Positions 18,280-27,644 of a stretch of DNA of 64,000 nt are shown here, piece after piece (position 1 is the first letter of the stretch; each line of letters starts with the position of its first letter). Source of the DNA: Baylisascaris procyonis. Its lineage: Eukaryota; Nematoda; Chromadorea; Rhabditida; Ascarididae. A model generated the notes under the pieces. It did not search any database, was not told the origin of the DNA, and saw only the letters and a list, made by a program, of their open reading frames with translations. Location: NCBI GenBank assembly GCA_037389465.1, contig JAZARR010000280.1:186001-250000 (forward strand), written 5' to 3'. The position numbers and the translations under genes are program-made.

Positions 18280-21200
18280 AGAAAGACCGAAGTGCGACAA
18301 AGCAGGAACTGGCTTACGTTTGCCTCAATGGAACCCTCCTGACATCGTCGAAGATACCCGGGATTCTCATGGCTGCACCGAATGGCTGTAACGGTTTTTG
18401 CTATCACTGTAAAGAGGAGCCAGCTCACTAAGCTGGCAGCGGGCTTCGCAATACCGTAATTGCTTTTTCGCGACAGAACCCATCTGAATCATGTTCGTGT
18501 CAGAAAAACAAATGAGAATACAGTGTCGCGGCCTTGTTGTGTGCATCCGTTATTCTTATATCGTCATTGCATGTGATGCGCCGTGTAATTAACCATATTC
18601 CCGGCCCAACATCCGACCACATTTTTGCTCTTTCCTTTTCCCGACCCTCACATGTGCAAAAACCTGTTAATGGGTGTTAGTTTTAGCAGCTGGATGGAAG
18701 TGGGGGTAACATTGATGTAGACTTGAGGTGCAGTTGACAGATGTAAACTGCGCAGATGCCATACGGTGTGTAGCTTTCTGAATTATATGTGACTAGCTCA
18801 AAAGCAACCTTGCTAACTGCTGAATATGAGGAAACGTAATTACAGTTATTAAGGTAACTGTAAAATGCCTTCAAGTCTTGCAATATAACGTTTGTTATCG
18901 AACGCAACAATATGCCACGCAAAGGGACCGACACCGTATGAAAACAAATTAGAAGTGAAACAAACAACTTAATGGAACGTAAGAGGACCACAGCAGCTTA
19001 TCAGTGATAACACATCCCGAAAACGACCACAGCACTTCATCAGCGATAATACATATCAGTGTTCTTTCGAGCGCTTTGGATTGTTTACAGCCACATAGTG
19101 GAAGAGCACCACCAACGCGAATATCGAAACATCGACCAAGTTCGAAAATACTGCCAACTGAACGTCAGTGATCATCGCCGGTCTAAAAAACTGCATCTGT
19201 GGATTCAATATCGTTATCAAAATCACTCGCTGCTTAAATACACACTCGTGTTTTGGTTGATATGTGTAAAACTGTGGATATAAAATGCACCGGATGAGAT
19301 AATATTGAAACTATGTTGACGCTGTCACCTTTACAGTCATGAACATAGCATTGGCCACAAAATTGGCCATAAGTAGACGTCATGGCTGTGCGATTATTCT
19401 TCGAGTTGTACGAATCAAGCGCCAAAATAATGGCCCCAATGTTTTTTCATTCGACGCATTACATAGTCACAATTTTATTTCATGATACGGTCTCATAGCG
19501 ACGTTTTTTATTTTCTTCAAAACATCACGTTTCTGGGACAAATAACATATCTCACATTGAAAACACTAAAATTTTACAAAGTTCGCGACGATTTCTGTAA
19601 AAATATTGCAAACTTAGCAGACTACGTGAAACTGTTTCTTGCAAGAATGCGCAACAGCTGATAAGCAATTTCTGGCTATATACGAAGAGAACGTTGCTGA
19701 AACATCCCGGTCTCTTCAGTGAGAAGTAGCAGTTACAACCTTCTTCCGAAAAAACAACCATCGTTTGCGAATTTGTTATGCTGAAGTGCGCTATGGCGGT
19801 GTCGTGTCTGCAGGTGTGTCTATTTGTCCGGCAATTTCAACCGCAGGAGCACTCAAGCTGGACTCACGAAATTTGATGAGTGTGACGTTCACAGGGTGAT
19901 TCGCTACACGACATTTAACGTTGAAAAATTCATCCACTTTGAAAGCACATGAAAGATGCAAAAAATTTGCTGCTTGCGGTATGACTGATTACAGTATGAG
20001 GACAGTGTTGTGCATAATTAATTTTTGTTGGCAGCCTGTGAAACTATGACACTTGGTGAGATGAGTGCGATGATGCAACAATGCCTATCGCAGCAGCTCC
20101 TTCAGAATGTTTCTCAATTTATTTGAAAATCAGCATCTACCAAAAGTTAATGTTCGACACTTGAGCTTTTAGAAGACACACAAGCCCAATCTATTACCCA
20201 ACTATATTCCAATTCACATGTGCAACTGTAGAACGTTTTATCGATACAATGACTGTGTCTTCGATATAAACAATTGACCGGTTAAGAAAATTCGAGGCAC
20301 GATTTTTAGATAATATTTGAAACATCCTCTTGGGCTGACCCTCTTCCAAGATTATATTTTAGCTGATTGGTGCAAGTAACAAGAGAGAGATACAATTACA
20401 AGTGGACCTGTATTTACAAGGTATAAAATGAAATACTAAATAGATCGTTAAAGAAGTGACCGTTCATCTCCAACATATCGCGAGATATCGAGGGTTACCA
20501 TCAACTCTCTTTAAATAGAAAGTTCTAAGGAATCAAACCAAAAATTCCAAAAAATCACGAGATATCAACTATCACTTTCAACTGAATGAGCAAATAAAGC
20601 TAGAACATAAAGCTAAAAGCGAGCATCTCTAATTCCTTCATGTTAAGGAGTGTACGCGTCGAATTCCAATCTTTAGGTTTTCCAGGAAGCTGCTGGGAAA
20701 ACATAGCAATGCGAAAATGCAAAAGCGCATTAAAAAACCAAACATGTTGGGTCCTCCGTTCCTGAATTAGTCTCCCTCTTTTCCGGACTTTGGATTTGGA
20801 GGGGGAGAGAGGTTGGTGTTCCACCACCCATTGTCAGTACTAGCGTATTTCTAAACGTGGTGTTTTCTGGAAATGTGATTTAAAAATTTGTTATGATCAT
20901 GAATATTACGCATAGGATTACAAGGGCAAGAGTAAAAGAGAGAGGAATGCGGAAAAGAGATCTAAACGACCATTCCGTTCTCCCGGTTTTACTCGATATA
21001 TAGCAGATATATTCGTTGTCTTAAATGAAAAGGAAAGCATTTATGTAGATGAGTACAGGTCGTGTTCAACGGAAATCGGCTGCGTTCCTTCTAATGCAGT
21101 TTTCGTTCTGTTCCCCAATGCAAAACCGATTGCAACACTCATCTTCCGCGTCTACACATAAGAGAGGGCGAAGAAAGGGAAGGGTTTTCACTTCCATGAA

Positions 21201-21523
21201 ACCGCATATACTAATCTTTGAAGTCTTAAATTCTGCCCCCTTAAAATGACTAAAGCGCAGATGTCGAAGCTTTGACACGGTGGCCCGGACTGATTTTGAA
21301 TATGACTTTGGTTGGAGAGGATGCCGGTGAGAACATCTTCGAGTAAAGGGGCTGCCGGAATACAAACGTAACACCTCTGATGCAAATCACAGTGAGTTGC
21401 AAAAGGTAACAAGCTGAGGTGCAATTTAAAAAAAAGCATTCCCATGTCGAAAGGTGGTAGTGATTTTTTGTTTCTGCACCATACCGAAGAGTTCAACACC
21501 TTTGACAATTTTTGTTGTTACAG
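18280..21523. other. About 3.2 kb without a supported gene
   Basis: It was searched by eye on both strands for upstream exons of the cap methyltransferase (glycine-rich SAM motif) without success. An imperfect tandem pair of about 38 bases (GACCACAGCAGCTTATCAGTG at about 18986 and GACCACAGCACTTCATCAGCG at about 19024) is present. Short open frames such as 21066-21374 (minus) are unconvincing. Confidence 0.45.
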
Positions 21524-21705
21524 GACCGACTGATGGATTCGTATTCAAGGAAGGATATCGAATTCGATCTGTGTAGTTGTCAGTTTTCGTTCCACTATTC
21601 ATTTGAAAGTGAAGGTCAAGCACGATCTATGATACGTAACGCAGTGGAGCGTATTAGATCAGAAGGCTACTTTATTGGCACTTTACCAGATGCTGAGAGA
21701 ATTAT
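21524..21705 (+). CDS. Cap methyltransferase exon with the SCQFSFHYSFES motif
   Basis: Acceptor GTTACAG ends at 21523 and donor GTGAGT begins at 21706, phase 2. It encodes DRLMDSYSRKDIEFDLCSCQ, the conserved HYSFES, and then RNAVERIRSEGYFIGTLPD, all strongly family-like. It is the most upstream exon recognised, and its phase 0 entry means at least one more coding exon is expected before it. Confidence 0.9.
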
Positions 21706-24651
21706 GTGAGTTCTAGATCGCAGTTTTTCCTTTTACGTGCTTAGCTGACTTTGACTTAAAGAGGGGGATGAGGCATGTAGCGATAGTTCATCGGCAACAA
21801 AAGAGCCCCCGAGACCCCACTCGTTTCTCCTTTTTTTTTTCGCTAATTTTTGATATCTCGTTATGTTTATTGTTCGTTTTAAAATCCAAAAAATAGCACT
21901 TCACTAATTGACTTTCATAATACTAAATTGATCGCAGGCACGAATGCCTGCATCCTTTTGAATAACTGAATTCCGTACAAATGGAGGAAGTGGCCATTTC
22001 GGGAAGGACTGGCTCCTGCTGCACCTTACCAAACCAGTATTTTGTCCGAATTTGTGAAGAATTTCCCACGTCTGTCTGGGAATCGTGATGTCTGCATCAC
22101 GGCCTTTTATATGAAACATTACTTCCGCAGTATGCAATGGCCAGTTGTCATACATCAGTGCACACTCACCAAAATGTCTCCAAGGCGCAGCTTCGGAGTA
22201 CTTTATTCTAATGAATAAATTGACAAACCATCTCCTGATCTCCTGTTCGCTACTATCAGACAAATCTTGATAACATCTCTTTGAGCAGTCTATTTTTATA
22301 GATTTTTATGAGCGGAAAATAGGGGAATCGAAGGAAAGGAATCTCATGTTTTATATGGGAAAGTTTTGAGTCCGTCTGAAATTTTCTTGAGAAAGTAATA
22401 TAAAGATGTCAGTAGTTGAAGTCATCGCAAAGAATTTTCAAAAAAATTTGGCTCGTTTTGGAAATTTCCAAGGAGAATTTCCAAAATTTATGTGAAGCCA
22501 TTTGATGAGATATTTGTTTGCAATTTTTGTGACATAAATGGAACTGCGTATGTGTCCGTACACTAAATGTATGACCATTCCACATCCTGTTATTTTTTCT
22601 TACTCTTATAGCGATCATATGAATCAGATTACTTCTTAGAGTCCTTGAAATCCCCGATCACTTCTGTACTGAACGAGCTGGGCTAGGTATTTTGAAAGGA
22701 TTACGAAATACTTACGTTCAGTACATTTACCGCTGAAGTGGAAGCAGGGTAGAACGAAAGCGAGGCAATGGCAGGCGTACGAGGGCGAAGCACTGTTGAA
22801 GGCGAGGCGCTGTTGAAGGCGATGCACTGTTGAAGGCGACGCACTGTTGAAGGTGAGGCACTGTTGAAGGCGGCCGGAGGCGAAGCAGCGTTGAAGGCCG
22901 CTAAGTGGCCGATGGCTAGCAGGCGAATGGCGGAGTTGAGCTTGGGCTGCTTATATCCCTTTGCGCAACTCCGCCTTCCATTACGTTGACCCTTTCCGAT
23001 ACGGTCTCTCGCCTCTTTTTGTGGGCCATGATTCCCTTTAGCATTGTTTCGTTTCCGGTGCTGATGCATCGGCTGTCCATCTTAGCTGGCGCCGCTGAGA
23101 CGGCTGACCGCCTTTTGCTATTCAACGGCGCCAGCGAGTCGCCATGACGGCATGAGCCTTCATGCATGTACTCGCTATTCGCGACAACTTCCCCACATTT
23201 CCCTCTCGGCGATCCGCAGTTCATGCAATGTACCAAGAAAACGCCAATCGGTTGTACACGGTTCCACTTATGTCAGTGCAACCGTGTCATCAAGTGTTCA
23301 TTTCCGAGCAGAGCTTCCTCTTCTTACAATAAGATGCCTGGAATGACTGACATTTTCATCAATTATCGGAAGCGTTTAGTCATGGATTGGATCCCAGATT
23401 AAGGGAAATATAACTCATCTTCACCACCTCCCACATAACCACACAATCGTTTAGGATCAAGTTGTGATACGTCTTTTTTTGGATGGGACTATCGGGCGAA
23501 TTTAATGATGAAACCAGATGAAGCGATTTAAAAATTTGTCCACATGAATCGGATGCATTTTTTACGGGCTGTATTCTGTGTGATGTAACAACGTTAAGAC
23601 GGAAGCAGCAAAAAGAAAATATTGCAGCGGAAGTCATGCAGTCTTATAACTCCATTTTAAGCTTCGTTATGTGCATGAGTCCGTATTTATCATGACGTAC
23701 ACAAGCGTTTAATAATTTAAAAGACCATTGAGGCCACCGTTCGGCCAGCGTGGTGGGTATGCCTAGAAGGAGCCACTTACGCGAGTAGCTCTACCACCCG
23801 GCCCTGATAAAGGCACGGCCTCAGTGCTTTGAAGTAGGCTTACAGCGGTTCAAAGCGATATCGAATGCGGCGGTATACTGCCAACAGCAAGTGTGATCTA
23901 TTAGCCGTTCATTGTGGTCATGAATGTTGGTCATGGCCGACGAGTTAGTTCATTGTGGTCAGTGAAGTAGAAGACAAGTTTTAGGAAATGCGTGCAAAGC
24001 GCATGTGTATGAGAAGTCCGTTTTGGCATCGCTTAGTCTTTCACATATTTCACATATTTATTTCACGTGCAAAGGAAATGTTTTTTGCAGCGATTCAGAA
24101 GGATGTGCAAAAAATTTTTATATATATTGTTTGCCCCTTTTATGCAAAATATATATTGCAATTGCGTGGAGAAAATTACTGCCAAATTCTGGCTACCTTG
24201 ATATGATGAAGAAGAAAGGAGAAAGTCCCGCTCCTTGCCTCGTTTTTCCATGCCATCTGTGCTCAGGTGATTTTTTCTGGATTGGTACGTTAACTAAGAA
24301 ATCACTAATATCAGCTGTTCTGGTATTGTATCAGAAACGGTAAAGCAGGCATTTATTCAAGCGATGTTGTTCGCTTGGAATATGGCGACATCGAAGCATT
24401 AAATGACCCCGAACATAAACCACCGATTTTTGAGCCAAATTCCATTTCTCGCTCGATACTCAGGTAAACCTTCTTGGGGTGAAATGTAATAGAAAAGGTA
24501 GGAAGGGGACAGAGAGGAAGGGGTAGCAGTCAGGTTGGCCTCCTTTCAAGTGGCTAGCCGTATGTTTTTCAGAAAATGAGGCCATGCACAAAGAGGATTT
24601 AAATGCAGATTTTTCTAGTCCAACAGATATGCATTATGCACATGCTTGCAC

Positions 24652-24694
<43 letters not shown>

Positions 24695-27426
24695 GTTCTG
24701 TTTTATAAAACCGAAAGCTGCCATAAGCTTGGCCGTTCACCTGAATAATCCAAGGCATTACAACTCTTTGATGCGTCCAAACTGTAAAAGTTCTCGTCAT
24801 CCACCTACGTTTCAATAAGCGTGATCAAGGTGCCTTATAAAGCTAACAAAAGGAAATGCTTCACTGAAATGTACATCCATAAAAGCAAATGCTCTTTTAT
24901 GCCAAACGAGCCTGTCTTATGTGTCAGCTTTTGGAAATGGATGCTGTAAAAAGCGTCTCAGAAGTCAACGTAAACGCAATCCAAATAGCCATCTAATTCT
25001 GAAATCTTATAGCGTTCGCTAGCAATAGACCAGAGCCTTGTCATGCACAATTTAATGTCGAACTTGTTACTTTCTGTGCCGCTTCCGGAAATCGAGAGTT
25101 CCTGTTGTGAACTCATCTCGACTAAACTGAAAACTTCAGATGGAGTGGAAAATTTTTAAACTGTGTTTATATATAAATTCGAAAAGTTCAATAATGTAGC
25201 ACAATATAGCACAACTCAGGCATAAGGTGAAAGTTTAGCGCAAGCGCATATTTATAAATCGAAGATTGATGTCAATGAAAGCTTTTTGTTATTGATGTCA
25301 AAAGTCATTTTTTATTCCAGGTCAATTGTCCAGAATATTTGGTTCATTTTCCTGTTTTGGAGAAGTAAGTTACTTTGCTTAGAGGTTATTTGTTCTCTTA
25401 AAAGAAGAGAATGTTGAGCATGGCAAGCATCATAACGAGTTGTTCTAGTAGCATTTATATAGAATAAAGAGGTGAACGTAACAGAAATACAAGTGAAGAA
25501 CTGCAGCATTTGGAGACCTTTTCAGTTTAAAGATATAAGCACTGTCAATGTTTAAAAAGAAGTGTTTATTCCGAAGAAGAAGTTCAGAAAATCCTCAAGA
25601 AGCAGCTGTAGCGAGCGAGCATTTTGCATAATTTTTTAGTGAAACAAAATGCTTAGCCCGATGTCACTCACTTATACTGACGGGAAGTGAATAAATAAAC
25701 TTAGTTGGTGATCGAGGTTTCCTTTTTATCAATTGAAATTCGATTTGCACTTTTTCGGTTACATTTGGAATGTGTTTATGATCGAGTATGTTCTGTCTGT
25801 GACTAACCGAAGTTTTTGAAATGCGTTCGATTGCGGCTGAATTTGAGCATTTAATGCCTTGATTCGATTCTCCGCGAAATGAAATTTCCTCGGTAACCAT
25901 CAGTGCACAGTAATTCTTTTACACCTCACTGTGCTGATGTCCACGATGTTCCTATGCAAGAAGAGATGTTTGTGGCATACACAAAATGCCTATGCATTAT
26001 GAGAGTTGTTTGCATACAGTCTTATCACAAAACTATTTTACATCTACCACCTCCGATCTAGTAAGGCGACCCACCTATTTCGGTCTTCTCTTATAGGTGT
26101 TGACAAAGAAATTTCTATTGCTGAATACCCTTATGAATAAGTATTACTAAATTTTTCCAACAATTGTAACTGTGTATGAATGGGGAAATGTTTGTTCGAT
26201 GGCCATTGTTTTTGCAGACTTTTAGAAGAATGTGGAATAGAGTTGGTGTATAAGAAGCGGTTTGCGGATGCAATTAGCTATTATTTGGAAGAGCAAGATG
26301 GACGAGCACTTATGGGTCGAATGCAGGCACTTGAACCATATCCACCGGCAAGCGATGTTAGGTATTGTAGACTGATTTATTGTAATTTATTTTATTTTTT
26401 CACTTCATTTTTTTGAACATATGCTCGGTTCCATGGATTACTCCATTCCCCACAATGGTAAATACTGTACTCAAAAGAAATAAGTGTTATCATGATTGCA
26501 AGATGGTCAGTGCGGCGCAGAAATTTGTATCTTACGGATGTAATCCCCGAAGCAGTTGAAAATGTGATGTGCGAAATAAAAAATTTAATATGCAGTTGTT
26601 TATCTGATGGAATTTGGTAGCTGAGATGATTTATATGTAAAAATGAAGTGCTGCGTTATTTGCCGAGAAATGAGTGCCGACTATTATCAATTCATTTACT
26701 TCCGCTGTGTCACCTCCATCCACTATCGATGTATTTCTGTCGTTTTTTTCCGAATGAGTTCAAGAACTCTTCAGTGCCAGATTTTTTACAGTGAGTTGAA
26801 CTTGAAGCAGTCATGAATGGCAAATGAAAGAGTTTTGTTTTCTGATAGTGTACGAAAGGTAAAAGGTTTGGTTGAGAGTGTTATTGCTCAGGATATTTGG
26901 GATGGCTAATTCGAATGTGTTATCTTGCAGTCTGATGGGAAAAGAGCAAGAACACAAAGACGCTGAGGCTGAACGTGAACAAATTCTTGCAGAACGAGCA
27001 GATGGACGACATTTAACTGTGGTGAGTCTTGAACGATAATTTGCCGTTCACTAAATATGTGAACAGGTAACTAAAGCTATTCTGAATACTGGATTTTTGC
27101 ATATTTTAACTCAGGAGGTCATCGACAGATGCGATTTTTGCTTTGAATGAATAACTTCTTTGTTTTGAATGAACGACCTTATGGCAGATCCAACGTCGTA
27201 ATAATGAAAGATTTTTCAGAACCCGCTCTGAAGAGTCCGACGAATTCCTCGAAGTTGTCATTTTCTTGTGCCTTTTGTAGAATCTTTCTACTGTTGAAGG
27301 CCTACTTCTGATCACTTTTCTGGAAGAATGATTTCATGATTTCAGGGGACGCTTTCGAAATCAGAATGGGAAGTGACAGCGATGTACCTTGTGTTTGCAT
27401 TCAGGAAGAAAGGCAACAAAAAGTAA
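21524..27426 (+). CDS. mRNA cap guanine-N7 methyltransferase, C-terminal half (six exons)
   Basis: This enzyme transfers a methyl group from S-adenosylmethionine to the cap guanine of nuclear pre-mRNA. Exons 21524-21705, 24335-24463, 25321-25364, 26218-26361, 26931-27021 and 27346-27426 join with matching phases. Visible family motifs, in order, are SCQFSFHYSFES (the conserved active-site region), RIRSEGYFIGTLPD, VNCPEYLVHFPVLEK, GIELVYKKRF, MGRMQALEPYPP and, at the end, GTLSKSEWE..MYLVFAF before the TAA stop. These match the RNMT/ABD1 family from the middle of the methyltransferase domain to the C-terminus. The N-terminal part with the SAM-binding glycine motif is not visible upstream. Exon 24335-24463 needs one more base to keep frame. 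It may be an intact gene with unrecognised upstream exons and one assembly error, or a partial duplicate. Confidence 0.88.
22740..23330. other. GC-rich island inside an intron, possible unidentified repeat
   Basis: The base composition changes sharply from the surrounding AT-rich intron. A minus-strand frame (22916-23236) holds CMNCGSPRGKC but no domain is recognised. It could be a fragment of an unrecognised transposon. Confidence 0.4.
22781..22865. repeat. 17-bp tandem repeat, five units
   Basis: Five consecutive units of the form GAAGGCGAGGCACTGTT (22781-22797, 22798-22814, 22815-22831, 22832-22848, 22849-22865) with one to three differences each. It lies at the edge of a GC-rich island (about 22740-23330) unlike the AT-rich surroundings. 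Confidence 0.9.
23728..23970 (+). repeat. Candidate SINE-like or dispersed repeat
   Basis: A GC-richer block with AGCGTGGTGGGTATGCC, CGCGAGTAGCTCTACCACCC and a pol III B-box-like GGTTCAAAGCG (about 23837-23847), followed by two copies of GTTCATTGTGGTCA (about 23908 and 23949). It is suggestive of a tRNA-related dispersed element, but the A-to-B spacing is long and no second copy is in this window. Confidence 0.3.
24335..24463 (+). CDS. Cap methyltransferase exon with an apparent 1-base loss
   Basis: Acceptor GTATCAG ends at 24334 and donor GTAAAC begins at 24464. The first part reads NGKAGIYSSDVVRLEY and HKPPIF in frame. After TTTTT at 24427-24431 the frame that fits the family (AKFHFSLDTQ) is shifted by one base. 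A single extra G there would give both the family-like reading and phase 0 at the donor, which the next exon needs. As given, the frame ends in phase 2 and cannot join. Confidence 0.75.
24653..24692. repeat. (TA)n microsatellite
   Basis: About 40 bases of alternating TA in a cap methyltransferase intron. Confidence 0.95.
25321..25364 (+). CDS. Cap methyltransferase micro-exon VNCPEYLVHFPVLEK
   Basis: A 44-base exon between TATTCCAG and GTAAGT. It encodes the family motif in which a Pro-Glu-(Phe/Tyr)-Leu-Val segment precedes the last part of the catalytic domain. It is far too short to be found by length alone and was identified by motif and phase. Confidence 0.85.
26218..26361 (+). CDS. Cap methyltransferase exon with RMQALEPYPP
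   Basis: Acceptor TTTTTGCAG ends at 26217 and donor GTATTG begins at 26362. It encodes LLEECGIELVYKKRFADAI and then MGRMQALEPYPP, one of the best conserved parts of the family. Phase 2 leaves an AG that pairs with the next exon. Confidence 0.92.
26931..27021 (+). CDS. Cap methyltransferase exon, charged insertion
   Basis: Acceptor CTTGCAG ends at 26930 and donor GTGAGT begins at 27022. It encodes a Glu/Lys/Arg-rich helix-like stretch (KEQEHKDAEAEREQ then ERADGRHLTV). This region is variable in the family. The exon is placed by phase on both sides. Confidence 0.8.
27346..27426 (+). CDS. Cap methyltransferase terminal exon and stop
   Basis: Acceptor GATTTCAG ends at 27345. It encodes GTLSKSEWEVTAMYLVFAFR and a short basic tail ending at TAA (27424-27426). 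The SKSEWE and LVFAF motifs are the typical family C-terminus, so this is the true end of the protein. Confidence 0.92.
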   Translation, partial: GTLSKSEWEVTAMYLVFAFRKKGNKK

Positions 27427-27644
27427 TCCGACCGTGCATCTGCTTGATTTCCTTGATTCAGGGATCTCCTCCAGGTATTTTACCCAGTGACGAGTTTTTC
27501 TCTGCTGGTTGCTCTATCGCCATTTGAATTTAAAATTTGAGCGAGCATGAAACATCATTCACATACCAGGTATAACAGGTCATGCTTAATTCTGTTGCTT
27601 ACCTACGTCTTTTTATTTAATCCAGCTAGATTTATTTCACTTTG
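27427..27644 (+). other. 3' flank of the cap methyltransferase gene
   Basis: About 220 bases of unique sequence between the stop codon and the first minisatellite unit. No clear AATAAA is present, so the polyadenylation site is unknown and the transcript may end close to or inside the array. Confidence 0.5.

Larger units (their letters stand above)
21706..24334 (+). other. Long intron (about 2.6 kb) of the cap methyltransferase gene
   Basis: It contains a GC-rich island with a 17-bp tandem repeat and a candidate SINE-like segment (listed separately). The minus-strand open frames at 22701-23236 come from the GC-rich island and show no known domain. Confidence 0.6.
24464..27345 (+). other. Remaining introns of the cap methyltransferase gene
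   Basis: Four introns (24464-25320, 25365-26217, 26362-26930, 27022-27345). Apart from the TA tract no feature was seen. Minus-strand frames here (25312-25509, 25664-25900) lack motifs. Confidence 0.6.

Noticed and set aside
18115..18428. Open frames with Tyr/Ile runs around 18.1-18.4 kb (and similar ones at 13.6 and 24.6 kb)
   Set aside because: They are translations of (TA)n microsatellites.
22701..23236. Cys- and Ser/Ala-rich minus-strand protein
   Set aside because: The repeated SASPSTV-like part comes from the 17-bp tandem repeat and the rest shows no domain. Kept only as a GC-rich island.
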